From Rhizobium laguerreae (GTDB lineage: Bacteria; Pseudomonadota; Alphaproteobacteria; Rhizobiales; Rhizobiaceae): DNA of 64,000 nt. Below, piece after piece: positions 7,072 through 15,463 of the stretch. The position numbers were made by a program, and so were the translations under genes. The stretch is taken from positions 1 through 64,000 of the forward strand of contig NZ_MRDM01000008.1 of NCBI RefSeq assembly GCF_002008165.1. The letters run 5' to 3'. Each line of letters starts with the position of its first letter. Positions within the stretch are counted from its first letter, which is position 1. The notes beneath the pieces were generated by a model. The model saw nothing but the letters and a program-made list of their open reading frames with translations, searched no databases and was not told the DNA's origin.

Positions 7072-10000
7072 CTACGCCGCCTCCCCCGCCGGCACCGCAC
7101 TTTCCGCCAGCTTCCGCGCGGCGACGAAATCGACCTTGCCCGAACCCAGCACCGGCACCTTGCCGATATTGACCTCGGCCGGCACCATCATGTCCATGGC
7201 GCCCCTGGATTTGGCGAAGGCGAGGAATTCGGCGCGGGTGGCGGTGGGGGCGTCGGTCAGCAGCACCAGCCGCTCGCCCTTCTTGGCGTCAGGCAGCGAG
7301 GAGACGACCGACAGAGCGCCCGGCCAGAGTTCGGCGGCGAGCGTCTCGACGGCGGCGAGCGAGATCATTTCGCCGGCGATCTTGGCGAAGCGCTTGGCGC
7401 GGCCGCGGATCTTGACGAAGCCGTCCTCGTCGATGGTGACGATGTCGCCGGTGTCGTGCCAGCCGTCGAGAAGCGGCTCGAGCACGCCGGGCTTTTCGGC
7501 GCGCAGATAGCCGGCCATGACATTAGCGCCGCGCACATGCAGCCGGCCGCCTTCATCGATGCCGGGCACCGGTTCGAGCTTCCATTCCATGCCCGGCAGG
7601 ATTTTGCCGACCGTGCCCGACTTGTTGTACATCGGCGTGTTGATCGAAATGACCGGTGCGGTCTCGGTGACGCCGTAACCTTCCAGGATGCGCAGGCCGA
7701 ATTTTTCCATATAGGTCTGGCGGGTTGCGGCCTTCACCGGTTCGGCGCCGGAGAAGATATAGCGGATCGAGCGGAAGTCGTAAGGATGCGCCGTCCTCGA
7801 ATAGCCGTTGAGGAAGGTGTCGGTGCCGAAGATGATCGTGGCGTTGGAGGCATAGATCAGCTCCGGCACGATGCGGTAATGCAGCGGCGAGGGATAGAAA
7901 TAGACCGGAACGCCCGAAATCAGCGGCAGCACCGTGCCGGCCGTCAGCCCGAAGGAATGGAACACCGGCAGGATGTTGAACACCTTGTCGCCGCTGTGGA
8001 AATCGATGCGGGCGGCGGCCTGGGCGGCGTTCGACAGGATATTGCGGTGGGTCAGCACCACGCCCTTCGGCGTACCCTCGGAGCCCGAGGTGAAGAGGAT
8101 GACCGCCGGATCATCCGGCCGGCGTTTGACCAGCGGCCGCGCCTTGCGGAGATAACCCAGGATCTTGTCCTGGAGCGAGATTTCGGCCCTGAGATCATCG
8201 AGCCAGACGATCTTCACCTGCTTTTCCATCTCGGCGATCACGGGCCCGAGCTTCGCCTGGGTGACGAAGGCGCGCGAGGTCAGCACATGCTTGACTTCTG
8301 CCGCCTTGCAGGCGGAGAGGATATTGGCGGCACCTGCCGTGAAGTTCAGCATCGCCGGCACCTTGCCCGCCGTCATCACGCCGAGAAGGGTAGCTGCGGC
8401 GCCATTGGCATTCGGCAGCATGACGCCGAGGTTTTGTTCCGGGAACATGGTGCGGAATTTCGCGCCGAGCACGGCAGCGCCGGTGAGCAGCTTGCCATAG
8501 GTCAGCCGGCCAGTGACCGGATCTTCGACGGCGAGCTTTTTCATGCCGAATTCGTGGCCGGCCCGGATGACGCGGTCGAGCACGGTCGACGAGGTATCGG
8601 CGGTCTGGAACAGCAGGTTGGACATGACCTGATAAAGGGCAGCGCCTGCCGCCGTGCGGCGCTTGCGGCCTTTCAGCTCTGGCGGCACTTCGAGCTTCAC
8701 CGGCTCGAGAATGGTGACCTTGACCTTGGGGAACAGCCGGCGGCGGATCTTGCCGTTGTCGAGATAGGAGAGATAGCTCTTCTCCAGCCCATCGATCTTC
8801 ACCGGCACGACCATCGAGCCTGTTTTGTCGGCGACCATGGCGGCGCCATCATAGACCTTCATCAGCGTGCCGGTCACCGTCAGGCGGCCCTCGGGGAAGA
8901 TGCCGATCGGGTTGCCATCCTGCACCACCTTGATCAGCGAACGCGTCGCCATCGGCTTTGTCGGGTCGAGCGGCAGGAATTTGCACATCTTCAGGAAGGG
9001 GCGCACCCACCAGGCCTGGGCGATCTTGTAATCGACGGCAAAGGTCGGCTCTTCCTCGGTGATCGCAAGCGCCAGCGCGCCGTCGAGCAGGCTGACATGG
9101 TTGAGCGCGATGATCGGGGCGCGGCCGGCCTTCTTGATATTCTCAAGGCCCTCGACCTCCAGCCGCATGAAGGCGCGGAACAGGATCGAGATGAAATCGC
9201 GGAGGGGATTGGTCGGCAGCGTCTTCAGCATCAGCCAGGCGACGGCGAAATTGATGATGCCGAGGCCGATCAGGATCTGCGGAATGGAAGCGCCCAGCGC
9301 CTGGACGGCGGCAACGAGGCCGAGACCGACAGTGATGAACAGCGCAGACAGCACATTGGCGGCGCCGATGACGCGGGCGCGGCGGTCCTCATGCGCCCAG
9401 GTCTGCAGGGCGGCGAATGTGGGCACGGCGATGAAGGCGCCTGCTATCGCCATGCCGGCGAGATCGATGGCAACGCGGATGGTATTCTCACCGGCGAAGA
9501 AGGTGGCGATCGTCGTTGCATGGCTCGCCGAAGCCAGGCCCCAGAGGTTCCAGGCGAGATCGAGGCTGAAGAGGCCAAGCAGCGCGGTGCCGACAGGGGC
9601 CGGCAGCAGCACGATGCGGCCGGACGACATCCAGGCGGCAATGGCCGAACCGACGGCGACGGCGATCGCAAAGACGGTGAGATAGGCCGGCACGACGAGC
9701 TCGGAGCCGCCGAGCAGCTCGGTCACCATGGTCGGCAGGATGGAGAGGACGAAGGCGCCAACCAGCCAGAACCAGCAATTCATCAGCGCCGAACGCCACA
9801 GCCGTTTGTCCTCGCGGATTTCCATGACCAGGGTGTAGCTGGAGCGGATGACATTGCGGTCGATCTGAAGATCCGGCGCCTTGGAGCCGGTGGGCGGGAT
9901 CATCCGGCTGGCCAGCCAGCAGATCACCGAAAGCCCCATCATCATCGTGCCGAAGAGCAGCACATTATCGCCGCTGGAAAAGGCAAGTGCGGCGATGATC

Positions 10001-10467
10001 GTGCCGGCGAGGATGGCAATGAAGGTGCCGCCCTCGATCCAGGCATTGGCCTTCGGCAGGTCGCGGCGTTCGAGATGATCGGGCAGGATGCCGTATTTGA
10101 TCGGCCCGAACAGCGCCGAGACGATGCCGAAGCCGAACAGCGCCGCCATCAGCACAAAGATGGAGGAGAAGGCGAGACCGAGGACCGCAAGGGCGGCGAC
10201 CGCGATCTCGCAGCGTTTCAGCAGTTCGGCGATCTTCGCCTTGTCATGCTTGTCGGCGAGTTCGCCGCCGAGTGCGGACAGTAGCAGGAAGGGCACGATG
10301 AGGATGACGCCGGCGAGCGTCACCAGGGCGGCACCTTCGCTGGCCGACATCTTGAAGAGAATGAGGAACACCAGGGTGTTCTTGAGGAAATTGTCGTTGA
10401 AGGCCGTCAGGAACTGGGTCCAGAACAGCGGCGCGAATTTCCTTGAGGTCATCAGATTGTGTTGCAC
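7072..10467 (-). CDS. tripartite MFS transporter / acyltransferase / acyl-ACP synthetase fusion (Aas-LplT type)
   Basis: A 1131-residue fusion. Residues 1 to about 400 are an MFS-type multi-span domain like the lysophospholipid flippase LplT. Residues about 440-620 are a PlsC-type acyltransferase with NHVSLLDG (HX4D) and FPEGRLT motifs. Residues about 650-1125 are an AMP-forming acyl-ACP/CoA ligase with LFTSGSEGTPKGVV. Together these can import lysophospholipid, activate a fatty acid and re-acylate the lipid in the inner membrane. I prefer the GTG at 10467, which has AGAGGAA about eight bases upstream; the ATG at 10452 lacks a ribosome site. It is the third gene of an operon behind pspA- and yiaA-like genes, under a TetR-type regulator. 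Confidence 0.92.
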   Translation of the reverse strand: MQHNLMTSRKFAPLFWTQFLTAFNDNFLKNTLVFLILFKMSASEGAALVTLAGVILIVPFLLLSALGGELADKHDKAKIAELLKRCEIAVAALAVLGLAFSSIFVLMAALFGFGIVSALFGPIKYGILPDHLERRDLPKANAWIEGGTFIAILAGTIIAALAFSSGDNVLLFGTMMMGLSVICWLASRMIPPTGSKAPDLQIDRNVIRSSYTLVMEIREDKRLWRSALMNCWFWLVGAFVLSILPTMVTELLGGSELVVPAYLTVFAIAVAVGSAIAAWMSSGRIVLLPAPVGTALLGLFSLDLAWNLWGLASASHATTIATFFAGENTIRVAIDLAGMAIAGAFIAVPTFAALQTWAHEDRRARVIGAANVLSALFITVGLGLVAAVQALGASIPQILIGLGIINFAVAWLMLKTLPTNPLRDFISILFRAFMRLEVEGLENIKKAGRAPIIALNHVSLLDGALALAITEEEPTFAVDYKIAQAWWVRPFLKMCKFLPLDPTKPMATRSLIKVVQDGNPIGIFPEGRLTVTGTLMKVYDGAAMVADKTGSMVVPVKIDGLEKSYLSYLDNGKIRRRLFPKVKVTILEPVKLEVPPELKGRKRRTAAGAALYQVMSNLLFQTADTSSTVLDRVIRAGHEFGMKKLAVEDPVTGRLTYGKLLTGAAVLGAKFRTMFPEQNLGVMLPNANGAAATLLGVMTAGKVPAMLNFTAGAANILSACKAAEVKHVLTSRAFVTQAKLGPVIAEMEKQVKIVWLDDLRAEISLQDKILGYLRKARPLVKRRPDDPAVILFTSGSEGTPKGVVLTHRNILSNAAQAAARIDFHSGDKVFNILPVFHSFGLTAGTVLPLISGVPVYFYPSPLHYRIVPELIYASNATIIFGTDTFLNGYSRTAHPYDFRSIRYIFSGAEPVKAATRQTYMEKFGLRILEGYGVTETAPVISINTPMYNKSGTVGKILPGMEWKLEPVPGIDEGGRLHVRGANVMAGYLRAEKPGVLEPLLDGWHDTGDIVTIDEDGFVKIRGRAKRFAKIAGEMISLAAVETLAAELWPGALSVVSSLPDAKKGERLVLLTDAPTATRAEFLAFAKSRGAMDMMVPAEVNIGKVPVLGSGKVDFVAARKLAESAVPAGEAA

Positions 10468-10560
10468 GGCAGGGTTCCTCTTTCGGCTCGCAGAGAAGGC
10501 CACAGAGTTGTTACGCAAAAGTTGAATGCGGTAACAACTCTGCGCTGTGGTTAACCAAGA

Positions 10561-10842
10561 TCAATCTTCATCGTTACGATTGAACTTGACGAGCAGCTTC
10601 TCGGTGCGCGCATCCTCGACCTTGCGGATCAGCTTCTCGGATTCGGCATTGTCGCGCAGCGTCTTGGTGATGTTCACCGTGGTCTGCACCAGCATCAGAA
10701 TGCCCATGGCGAGATAGCCTTTGCCCCAGAGATCGAGCGGCATCATGTAGAGGCCGAGCGCCAGCATGAAGGCGGCCGAGCCGAAGGAGATGTAGGAGAA
10801 GCTGACCCAGCTTGCGGAATGTTTCTGGAAACTGTCGTTCAT
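10561..10842 (-). CDS. YiaA/YiaB-family two-helix inner membrane protein
   Basis: A 93-residue protein with two transmembrane helices (about residues 11-32 and 40-57) separated by a short PLDLWGKGY turn, which is the signature of the YiaA/YiaB domain. A charged C-terminal tail follows (NAESEKLIRKVEDARTEKLLVKFNRNDED). The start at 10842 is preceded by AGGGGC; an upstream in-frame ATG at 10890 falls close to the preceding stop and lacks a better site. It lies 50 bases after the pspA-like gene and 93 bases before the acyltransferase fusion. The family has no established biochemical role, but its position here suggests membrane-stress work. Confidence 0.87.
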   Translation of the reverse strand: MNDSFQKHSASWVSFSYISFGSAAFMLALGLYMMPLDLWGKGYLAMGILMLVQTTVNITKTLRDNAESEKLIRKVEDARTEKLLVKFNRNDED

Positions 10843-10892
10843 TGTCTTAGCCCCTATGGGTTCGATGGATGGATGGTTGGATGGATGCAATC

Positions 10893-11579
10893 TTAAGCGG
10901 CAGGCGTGATGCGGCTCTTCAGCCGCGCCAGCACATCATCTGCGGAGGTGCGCAGCGGCGCGCCGAAGCCGGCATTGGCAAGCTTTTCGATGATGCCGGC
11001 CGGGCGGATGGCGCCTTCCATGTCCTTCAGGGCGGCGGCCGTCAGCTCGTTCTGGCTCTGGCGCAGGCGAAGGCGCGCCAGCGTCTCCTCGGCATCGTCG
11101 AGCGTCGCCAAGCCGGGGCCGGCGACTGCGACATCGAGCTTCTGGGCTTCCTGCGTGGCACGCGCCAGCCGCTCGCCGCGCTGCAACTCCTGCAGCCTTG
11201 CCTCGGACGCGCGGACGATGCCCTTCAGCTTGTCGATCGCGCTGGTGAACTGGCTCTGCGCCTTCTCGGATGCATCGCGCTCGGCTTCGAGATAGGCGAT
11301 CGCCTCGGCCGCCTCGCGGGCGAGCCCCTCATTGCCCTTCGCCAAGGCGGCGGAGGCGCGGGTCTCGAGATCGGCGATGCGGGCAACGATCGCCCCATGC
11401 TGCACCTTCTCCTGCTCGTTCTGGGCGATGGCGACCGCGACACTGCGGCGGGCCGACTGGATCGACTGGGCGGCATCGCGGATCTGCTGGGAAAGCAGCG
11501 GCACGGCGTGGCGATCGGCGAAAGCCTGTTCGGCATCATGCGCCCTGCCCCGCAACAAAATGGAAATCAGTTTGAACAT
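10893..11579 (-). CDS. PspA/IM30-family membrane-stress protein
   Basis: A 228-residue, almost wholly helical, coiled-coil protein. It matches the PspA/IM30 pattern: an N-terminal amphipathic helix (MFKLISILLRGRAHDAEQAF) that can bind membranes, then long charged helices with a hairpin (residues about 25-155). Family members assemble on stressed membranes (ESCRT-III-like). It is the promoter-proximal gene of the operon that continues with YiaA-like and Aas-type genes. Its start lies 17 bases from the first of three TetR-type operator palindromes, so it is probably repressed by the divergently encoded regulator. Confidence 0.88.
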   Translation of the reverse strand: MFKLISILLRGRAHDAEQAFADRHAVPLLSQQIRDAAQSIQSARRSVAVAIAQNEQEKVQHGAIVARIADLETRASAALAKGNEGLAREAAEAIAYLEAERDASEKAQSQFTSAIDKLKGIVRASEARLQELQRGERLARATQEAQKLDVAVAGPGLATLDDAEETLARLRLRQSQNELTAAALKDMEGAIRPAGIIEKLANAGFGAPLRTSADDVLARLKSRITPAA

Positions 11580-11596
11580 TTCCTTCCTCCGGTTTA

Positions 11597-11668
11597 TGAA
11601 CGTTGTTCACGAGAGGTGTTATGCCAGAATCATGAACGTCGTTCAAGATAAATTTTGAACGACGTTCA
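11597..11668. promoter_or_regulatory. three palindromic operators, core TGAACGnnGTTCA
   Basis: Three 13-bp palindromes, TGAACGTTGTTCA (11597-11609), TGAACGTCGTTCA (11633-11645) and TGAACGACGTTCA (11656-11668), share perfect half-sites with only the central two bases varying. They fill the divergent promoter region between the pspA-like gene and the TetR gene. This arrangement is typical of an autoregulating TetR repressor that also controls its neighbour. The third copy overlaps a possible TTG start of the regulator, which argues for the later ATG. Confidence 0.88.
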
Positions 11669-11690
11669 AAAAATCGAAGTGGAATGGTTA

Positions 11691-12299
11691 ATGGCCGGTA
11701 GGCGAGAAGAAAAACGCGAAGACCTGAAGGCCCGGCTGATCGAGGCGGCGCGCGAACGGATCGCCAGAGACGGGCTGGCAAATCTCAGAGCCCGTGACAT
11801 CACCCAGGATGCCGGCTGCGCGCTCGGCGGCCTCTACACGGTCTTTACAGACCTCGCCGAGCTCGTCATCCACGTCAATTCCGCCACGCTGAAGGCGCTG
11901 GAGGCGAGGCTCACCCTGCCCGAGGCCAAGGACCGGCCGCCGACCGACCGGCTGCGCAACCTGGCGCAGGGATATTTGAGCTTCGCCGTCGAACACCGAA
12001 ACCTCTGGAAGGCGCTGTTCGACCACTTCCCGCCGGAAAGCAGCCCGACGCCGCAATGGCATCTTAACGAACACCTCTTCCTGATGGATGTGATCGCCGA
12101 ACCGCTGGCCGAACTGCAGCCCGACATGCCCGCGCAAGACCGCGCCATCCGCGCCCGCACTCTGTTCGGCGCCGTGCACGGCGTCGTCAGCATCAGCCTC
12201 GAAGGCCGCTTCGTCGGCTTGCCGCTGGAGCGGCTGGCGCGGGAGGTGGATGAACTGGTGCAGACGATCGCGGCGGGCGCGGAGCGGCGGCGGGGGTGA
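11691..12299 (+). CDS. TetR/AcrR-family regulator of the membrane operon
   Basis: A 202-residue protein. Its N-terminal helix-turn-helix (ARLIEAARERIARDGLANLRARDITQDAGCALGGLYTVFTDLAELV) is a standard TetR DNA-binding domain, followed by a helical C-terminal dimer/ligand domain (residues about 70-195) whose ligand cannot be inferred. I chose the ATG at 11691, preceded by GAAGTGGA; a TTG at 11655 lies inside the third operator. It is transcribed away from the pspA-yiaA-Aas operon, with three matching palindromes between them. It is therefore very likely the local repressor of that operon and of itself, perhaps sensing a fatty acid or membrane signal (inference). Confidence 0.9.
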   Translation: MAGRREEKREDLKARLIEAARERIARDGLANLRARDITQDAGCALGGLYTVFTDLAELVIHVNSATLKALEARLTLPEAKDRPPTDRLRNLAQGYLSFAVEHRNLWKALFDHFPPESSPTPQWHLNEHLFLMDVIAEPLAELQPDMPAQDRAIRARTLFGAVHGVVSISLEGRFVGLPLERLAREVDELVQTIAAGAERRRG

Positions 12300-12347
12300 T
12301 GGGTGGGGCAGTGTCTTGGTCCGGGCTCAGGAGATCGGCGAGACCAA

Positions 12348-12487
12348 CCCCTCATCCGGCTGCCGCCACCTTCTCCCCGCCTGCGGGGCGAAGGGGATAT
12401 GTCGCAACCTCTCCGTTCCTCGCCAACCTCCCGCAGGGCACGTCCCCTCGCCCCGTTTTTACGGGGAGAGGGTTAGGGTGAGGGGCA
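12348..12487. repeat. RIME-like palindromic mosaic element
   Basis: A GC-rich intergenic block bounded by CCCCTCATCCGGC and GGGTTAGGGTGAGGGG. It contains hairpins such as CTTCTCCCC/GGGGCGAAG-like pairs and CCCCG...CGGGG. Closely related blocks occur at 19610-19767, 21191-21260 and 24517-24652, with shared segments such as GGAGAAGGTG(G)C and GGAGAGGTTGCGG. These are non-coding repeats of the kind that are dispersed in rhizobial genomes; the small open frames inside them are not genes. Confidence 0.8.
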
Positions 12488-12740
12488 GCCATCGGCACGA
12501 AGGGGCAGCCGCAAATCCTCACGACGAGAGACCTGCGAAGCGCCACCAGCGATATTACCGAGCGGGAAAATTCATAAGCCTCAACCCCGCTCCACATCCC
12601 GAAATATCCCGATCGGTAAATTCCAAGGGATCCTCGGCTGCGTCGGAGCGCAGGAACCCACACCCCAACTCCCGCATTGAGCAACCAGCCAAAAGCTGCT
12701 TGACTGCCCTACCCGCACGCCCACCGCGAAAGGAAACCCC

Positions 12741-13517
12741 ATGAGCCGTATTTTCATCACCGGTTCCACCGATGGCCTCGGGCTTGCCGCCGCCCGCACC
12801 CTGATGAAGGAGGGCCATGACGTCGTGCTGCATGCCCGTTCCCGCGAGCGCGCCTCCGCCATCGCAGAGACATCAGCCGCGGCCCTTGGCCTCGTCATCG
12901 GCGATCTCGCCAGCGCCACGGAAACGCGATCGATTGCCGAGCAGGTCAACGCCATCGGCCGAATGGACGCCGTCATCCACAATGCCGGCATCTACCTCGA
13001 GAGGAGCCGCGGCGAAACGCCGGATGGTCACGCCAAGACACTGGCGGTGAATGTGCTTGCCCCCTATCTGCTCACAGCATGGATCACGCGTCCCGATCGC
13101 CTGGTCTATCTCACGAGCGGCATGCACCGCAGCGGTAGCAGCGCCCTTGACGATATCGACTGGAAGACGCGGCCGTGGAGCGCCAGCCAGGCCTACTCGG
13201 AAAGCAAGCTCTACATCGCCACCCTCGCCGCCGCTATCGCCCGCCATTGGCCGGATGTTTTCAGCAATGCGGTGGATCCCGGCTGGGTGCCGACAAAGAT
13301 GGGCGGCGCTGGCGCGCCCGATGACCTGGAGATGGGGCATCTTACGCAGACGTGGCTTGCGACGAGCGATGATGGCGCAGCGAAGGTCAGCGGCGGGTAT
13401 TGGTATCATCGGCAGCGGCGGGAGGCGGCGGCGGAGGTTGGCGATGCTGGGTTTCAGGATGCGTTGGTGGGGAGGCTCGGCGAACTGACTGGTGTTCGAC
13501 TATTTGCGGACGGGTAG
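12741..13517 (+). CDS. SDR-family NAD(P)-dependent oxidoreductase
   Basis: A 258-residue short-chain dehydrogenase/reductase. The glycine motif TGSTDGLG (residues 7-14) binds the cofactor, the HNAG motif follows near residue 77, and the catalytic Tyr/Lys appears in AYSESK near residue 151. The DPGWVPTKM segment (residue 179) fits the family loop. The start has a plausible site (GAAAGGAAA) upstream. The substrate is unknown. It stands alone, between a repeat element upstream and the retron island downstream. Codon use looks like that of the host. Confidence 0.9.
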   Translation: MSRIFITGSTDGLGLAAARTLMKEGHDVVLHARSRERASAIAETSAAALGLVIGDLASATETRSIAEQVNAIGRMDAVIHNAGIYLERSRGETPDGHAKTLAVNVLAPYLLTAWITRPDRLVYLTSGMHRSGSSALDDIDWKTRPWSASQAYSESKLYIATLAAAIARHWPDVFSNAVDPGWVPTKMGGAGAPDDLEMGHLTQTWLATSDDGAAKVSGGYWYHRQRREAAAEVGDAGFQDALVGRLGELTGVRLFADG

Positions 13518-13962
13518 AAAGTCGGCAAGACCGGGTTAGCGGGCGTTGCCGCGTTCCCTTTCCAGCAGGCTTTCCTTGAGCAATCGCGCAACCGGTGCCG
13601 GGCTTCGCATCAACGATATTTGTCGGCCAAAAGAGACGGATGTTGGAAGACAAGCTATTTTGAGTCTCACTCATGAGAGTCAACGTGCCTTGAGATCAGG
13701 ATTCGCGGATTTTTGAGAGTCAACGAAATCTAATAAAGCAGTCGTTGTCGTGGAGCTCAGGGTGACCCCAGAAAAACAACTGCCTACATTCTTTACCGAT
13801 GCGCGGACAAGAACGGCGTCTATGTGTAACGGTTAGCATTGCGTCGTCTTTCTTAGACGAGTTAAATAGTCTCATCCATATGTAGTACGAATATCGGGTT
13901 GATTGAAGTCAATGTATTACCGCAGCTTTCTCACTTAGGTCGGATGCATTTTGATGGAATAC
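13518..13962. other. intergenic stretch at the retron island edge
   Basis: No gene is recognised. The first 150 bases are GC-rich like the host; after about 13650 the sequence becomes AT-richer, matching the retron genes, so the island border may lie here. The motif TGAGAGTCAACG occurs twice, 40 bases apart (13674-13685 and 13714-13725). No integrase, tRNA fragment or obvious attachment repeat matching tRNA-Gln was seen. Confidence 0.4.
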
Positions 13963-14988
13963 TCAGCTTGACGCGGAGTCACGCTGAGCCTTCAAGAGGC
14001 GCAGCATGGTTTGTTCTGCAGTCTGCGTAAGCCTTTTCGCTTTCGTGGGGTCGAACTGGAGCAGTATTCCATAAATCCCCCGGACCTTTGCCGCGTCTGC
14101 GATGTAGTCTGCTGGATTTGAAAAGGCGCGGTGGAGATATCCTCTCACAGAATTGCGCCACTCTTTGGAAGTATTTAGTCCGGCATTCACGGTAACTCCG
14201 GTTACCTCTTTCCGGTCGCCAGGCCCCATAAATTTAGTCTTCGCGGAATTTAGGTTGAATCCTCCACTTTCGACGATCTGAGACACCGCTTCCAACACAT
14301 CGTGTTCAATCCATTCCATACTGGAGAATGTCAGATCGTCAGCATATCTGGTGTAAAGCAATCCCATCTGCTGAGAGAATTTTGAGAGTTGCGTATCGAT
14401 GTCACGAAAAACAGCATTTGCAATCATCGGGCTCGTGGGTGCTCCGGTCGGAGCCATGCCATCCTTCGACGTTAGAGTCGACAGTAAAAGGCTGCCTGCA
14501 TCACCATAGCCCAGCGCGCTGAAAACATTGAAAATATTGTCAATTTTTATATTGCTAAAGAAACTCTTTACATCGACGTTTAATATATGTCTTGAGTCCC
14601 TATGTATTATTGCATTACTAATGTAGCTTCTATTTTTGCGAAAACCGTGAACGTTGTCAGATAAGTCAATCTTGTCTAAAATATTATCCGCGATCCACCA
14701 TTGTATAACCTTCAAGTAGGTTTTGGGGGTGGATATTAGGCGCTCCTCCCCTGTAGATTTAGTGAGCTTGAACTCGCGGAAATGATATGCAGGGCGGTGA
14801 ATAATCTGTCGAATTAGAGAAGGTGCAATACCGAGATATCCCGCGAGATGGCGAGTGGATTCAAGATACGGCAAACCAAACTGGTCAGCGAATTTACCAG
14901 CGTTATCAGAATCTTCCGGGAAAAATGCAGTTGCAAAAGCGACATAGTCTGAAGGACGAGGAGCGTTGTAGTAGCTGCGAGGTGGCAT
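13963..14988 (-). CDS. retron-type reverse transcriptase
   Basis: A 341-residue reverse transcriptase. The catalytic YADD box lies in YTRYADDLTF, motif A is NVDVKSFF, and the APTGAPTSP segment is the usual motif B. Both retron hallmarks are present: NAxxH in region X (NAIIH) and VTG in region Y (EVTGVTVN). No endonuclease or maturase domain is fused, which excludes a group II intron protein. It should synthesise msDNA from the RNA immediately upstream on the same strand (14977-15162). The ATG at 14988 puts codons 2-4 inside the a2 arm of that RNA. It is the last gene of the retron operon, after the effector genes, and AT-richer than the flanking DNA. Confidence 0.95.
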   Translation of the reverse strand: MPPRSYYNAPRPSDYVAFATAFFPEDSDNAGKFADQFGLPYLESTRHLAGYLGIAPSLIRQIIHRPAYHFREFKLTKSTGEERLISTPKTYLKVIQWWIADNILDKIDLSDNVHGFRKNRSYISNAIIHRDSRHILNVDVKSFFSNIKIDNIFNVFSALGYGDAGSLLLSTLTSKDGMAPTGAPTSPMIANAVFRDIDTQLSKFSQQMGLLYTRYADDLTFSSMEWIEHDVLEAVSQIVESGGFNLNSAKTKFMGPGDRKEVTGVTVNAGLNTSKEWRNSVRGYLHRAFSNPADYIADAAKVRGIYGILLQFDPTKAKRLTQTAEQTMLRLLKAQRDSASS

Positions 14989-15162
14989 GGAAAAACCAAT
15001 CTCAAGGGATTGCTTTGAATGCGTGATTAGTAAGGGCCGGTCGGTGATTGGCTGAGGCTTCAGGCGATTGCCGACCGGCCCTTACTAATCACGCGCCCAC
15101 TTATACTATTTGACCTGAATGGCAGGACGGCTGGTGCAGCCTCCTATCCAAAACCACCTCGC
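14977..15162 (-). ncRNA. retron msr-msd RNA
   Basis: On the minus strand the 5' arm a1 (GCGAGGTGG, 15154-15162) is exactly complementary to a2 (CCACCTCGC, 14977-14985), as required for retron RNAs. Just after a1 comes the msr part, with a stem-loop at 15124-15145 (AGGA-GGCTG, CAC loop, CAGCC-G-TCCT). The msd part is a long hairpin: arms 15071-15094 and 15021-15044 pair perfectly over 24 bp around a 26-nt loop with an inner CTGA/TCAG stem. The branching G should lie in the TTTTGGATAGG segment after a1, but I cannot fix it. There is no T-run after the hairpin, so it is not a terminator. The a2 arm overlaps the start of the reverse transcriptase gene. Confidence 0.85.
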
Positions 15163-15165
15163 GAC

Positions 15166-15462
15166 TCAGTGATACAACCTTCTCTGTCGCTTCATCAAGA
15201 ATAATCTGCGGTTGTCAATTTCTCGTTCTTTGACCAAAGTGGCAGCCACGTTCATGCCCTTTTCGGTTAAAACGTAAGTTCCCTTGCGGATATCTATCAA
15301 TAAACCATCTGATTTCATCTTTTCGTGCAACTTGTAGATCGCTTCGTGTAGCTGGTCTTTATTGCCGTCGCCCCACATTTCCGTGTAGGCGCTTAATACA
15401 TCCTGCACACGGGCAGGCTGAATTATCCGCAATGTGACCAGATATCGGTCCACCAATGTCAT
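15166..15462 (-). CDS. winged-helix protein of the retron effector pair
   Basis: About 98 residues. The predicted fold is a small winged helix: helices MTLVDRYLVTLRI, ARVQDVLSAYTEMW and DQLHEAIYKLHEKMKSDG, then the wing LLIDIRKGTYVLTEKG. I chose the ATG at 15462, two bases after the stop of the deoxyribosyltransferase-like gene; a GTG at 15504 and an ATG at 15495 are alternatives that would overlap that gene. In Ec86-like type II retrons a nucleoside deoxyribosyltransferase-like domain and a winged-helix domain form the effector; here they are separate reading frames. Its stop lies four bases before the retron RNA. Confidence 0.82.
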   Translation of the reverse strand: MTLVDRYLVTLRIIQPARVQDVLSAYTEMWGDGNKDQLHEAIYKLHEKMKSDGLLIDIRKGTYVLTEKGMNVAATLVKEREIDNRRLFLMKRQRRLYH

Positions 15463-15463
15463 G

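Noticed and set aside
7003..10284. Very long + strand open frame opposite the Aas-type fusion gene
   Set aside because: It is antisense to a gene with clear MFS, acyltransferase and ligase motifs. Long antisense frames are common in GC-rich DNA, and this one has low-complexity Arg/His/Gly content.
13674..13725. TGAGAGTCAACG direct repeats as attachment sites of the retron island
   Set aside because: Both copies are on the same side of the island and no matching copy lies near tRNA-Gln.
15021..15094. Hairpin at the retron read as a terminator
   Set aside because: No T-run follows on either strand, the a1/a2 arms flank it, and its place before a retron reverse transcriptase fits msd.
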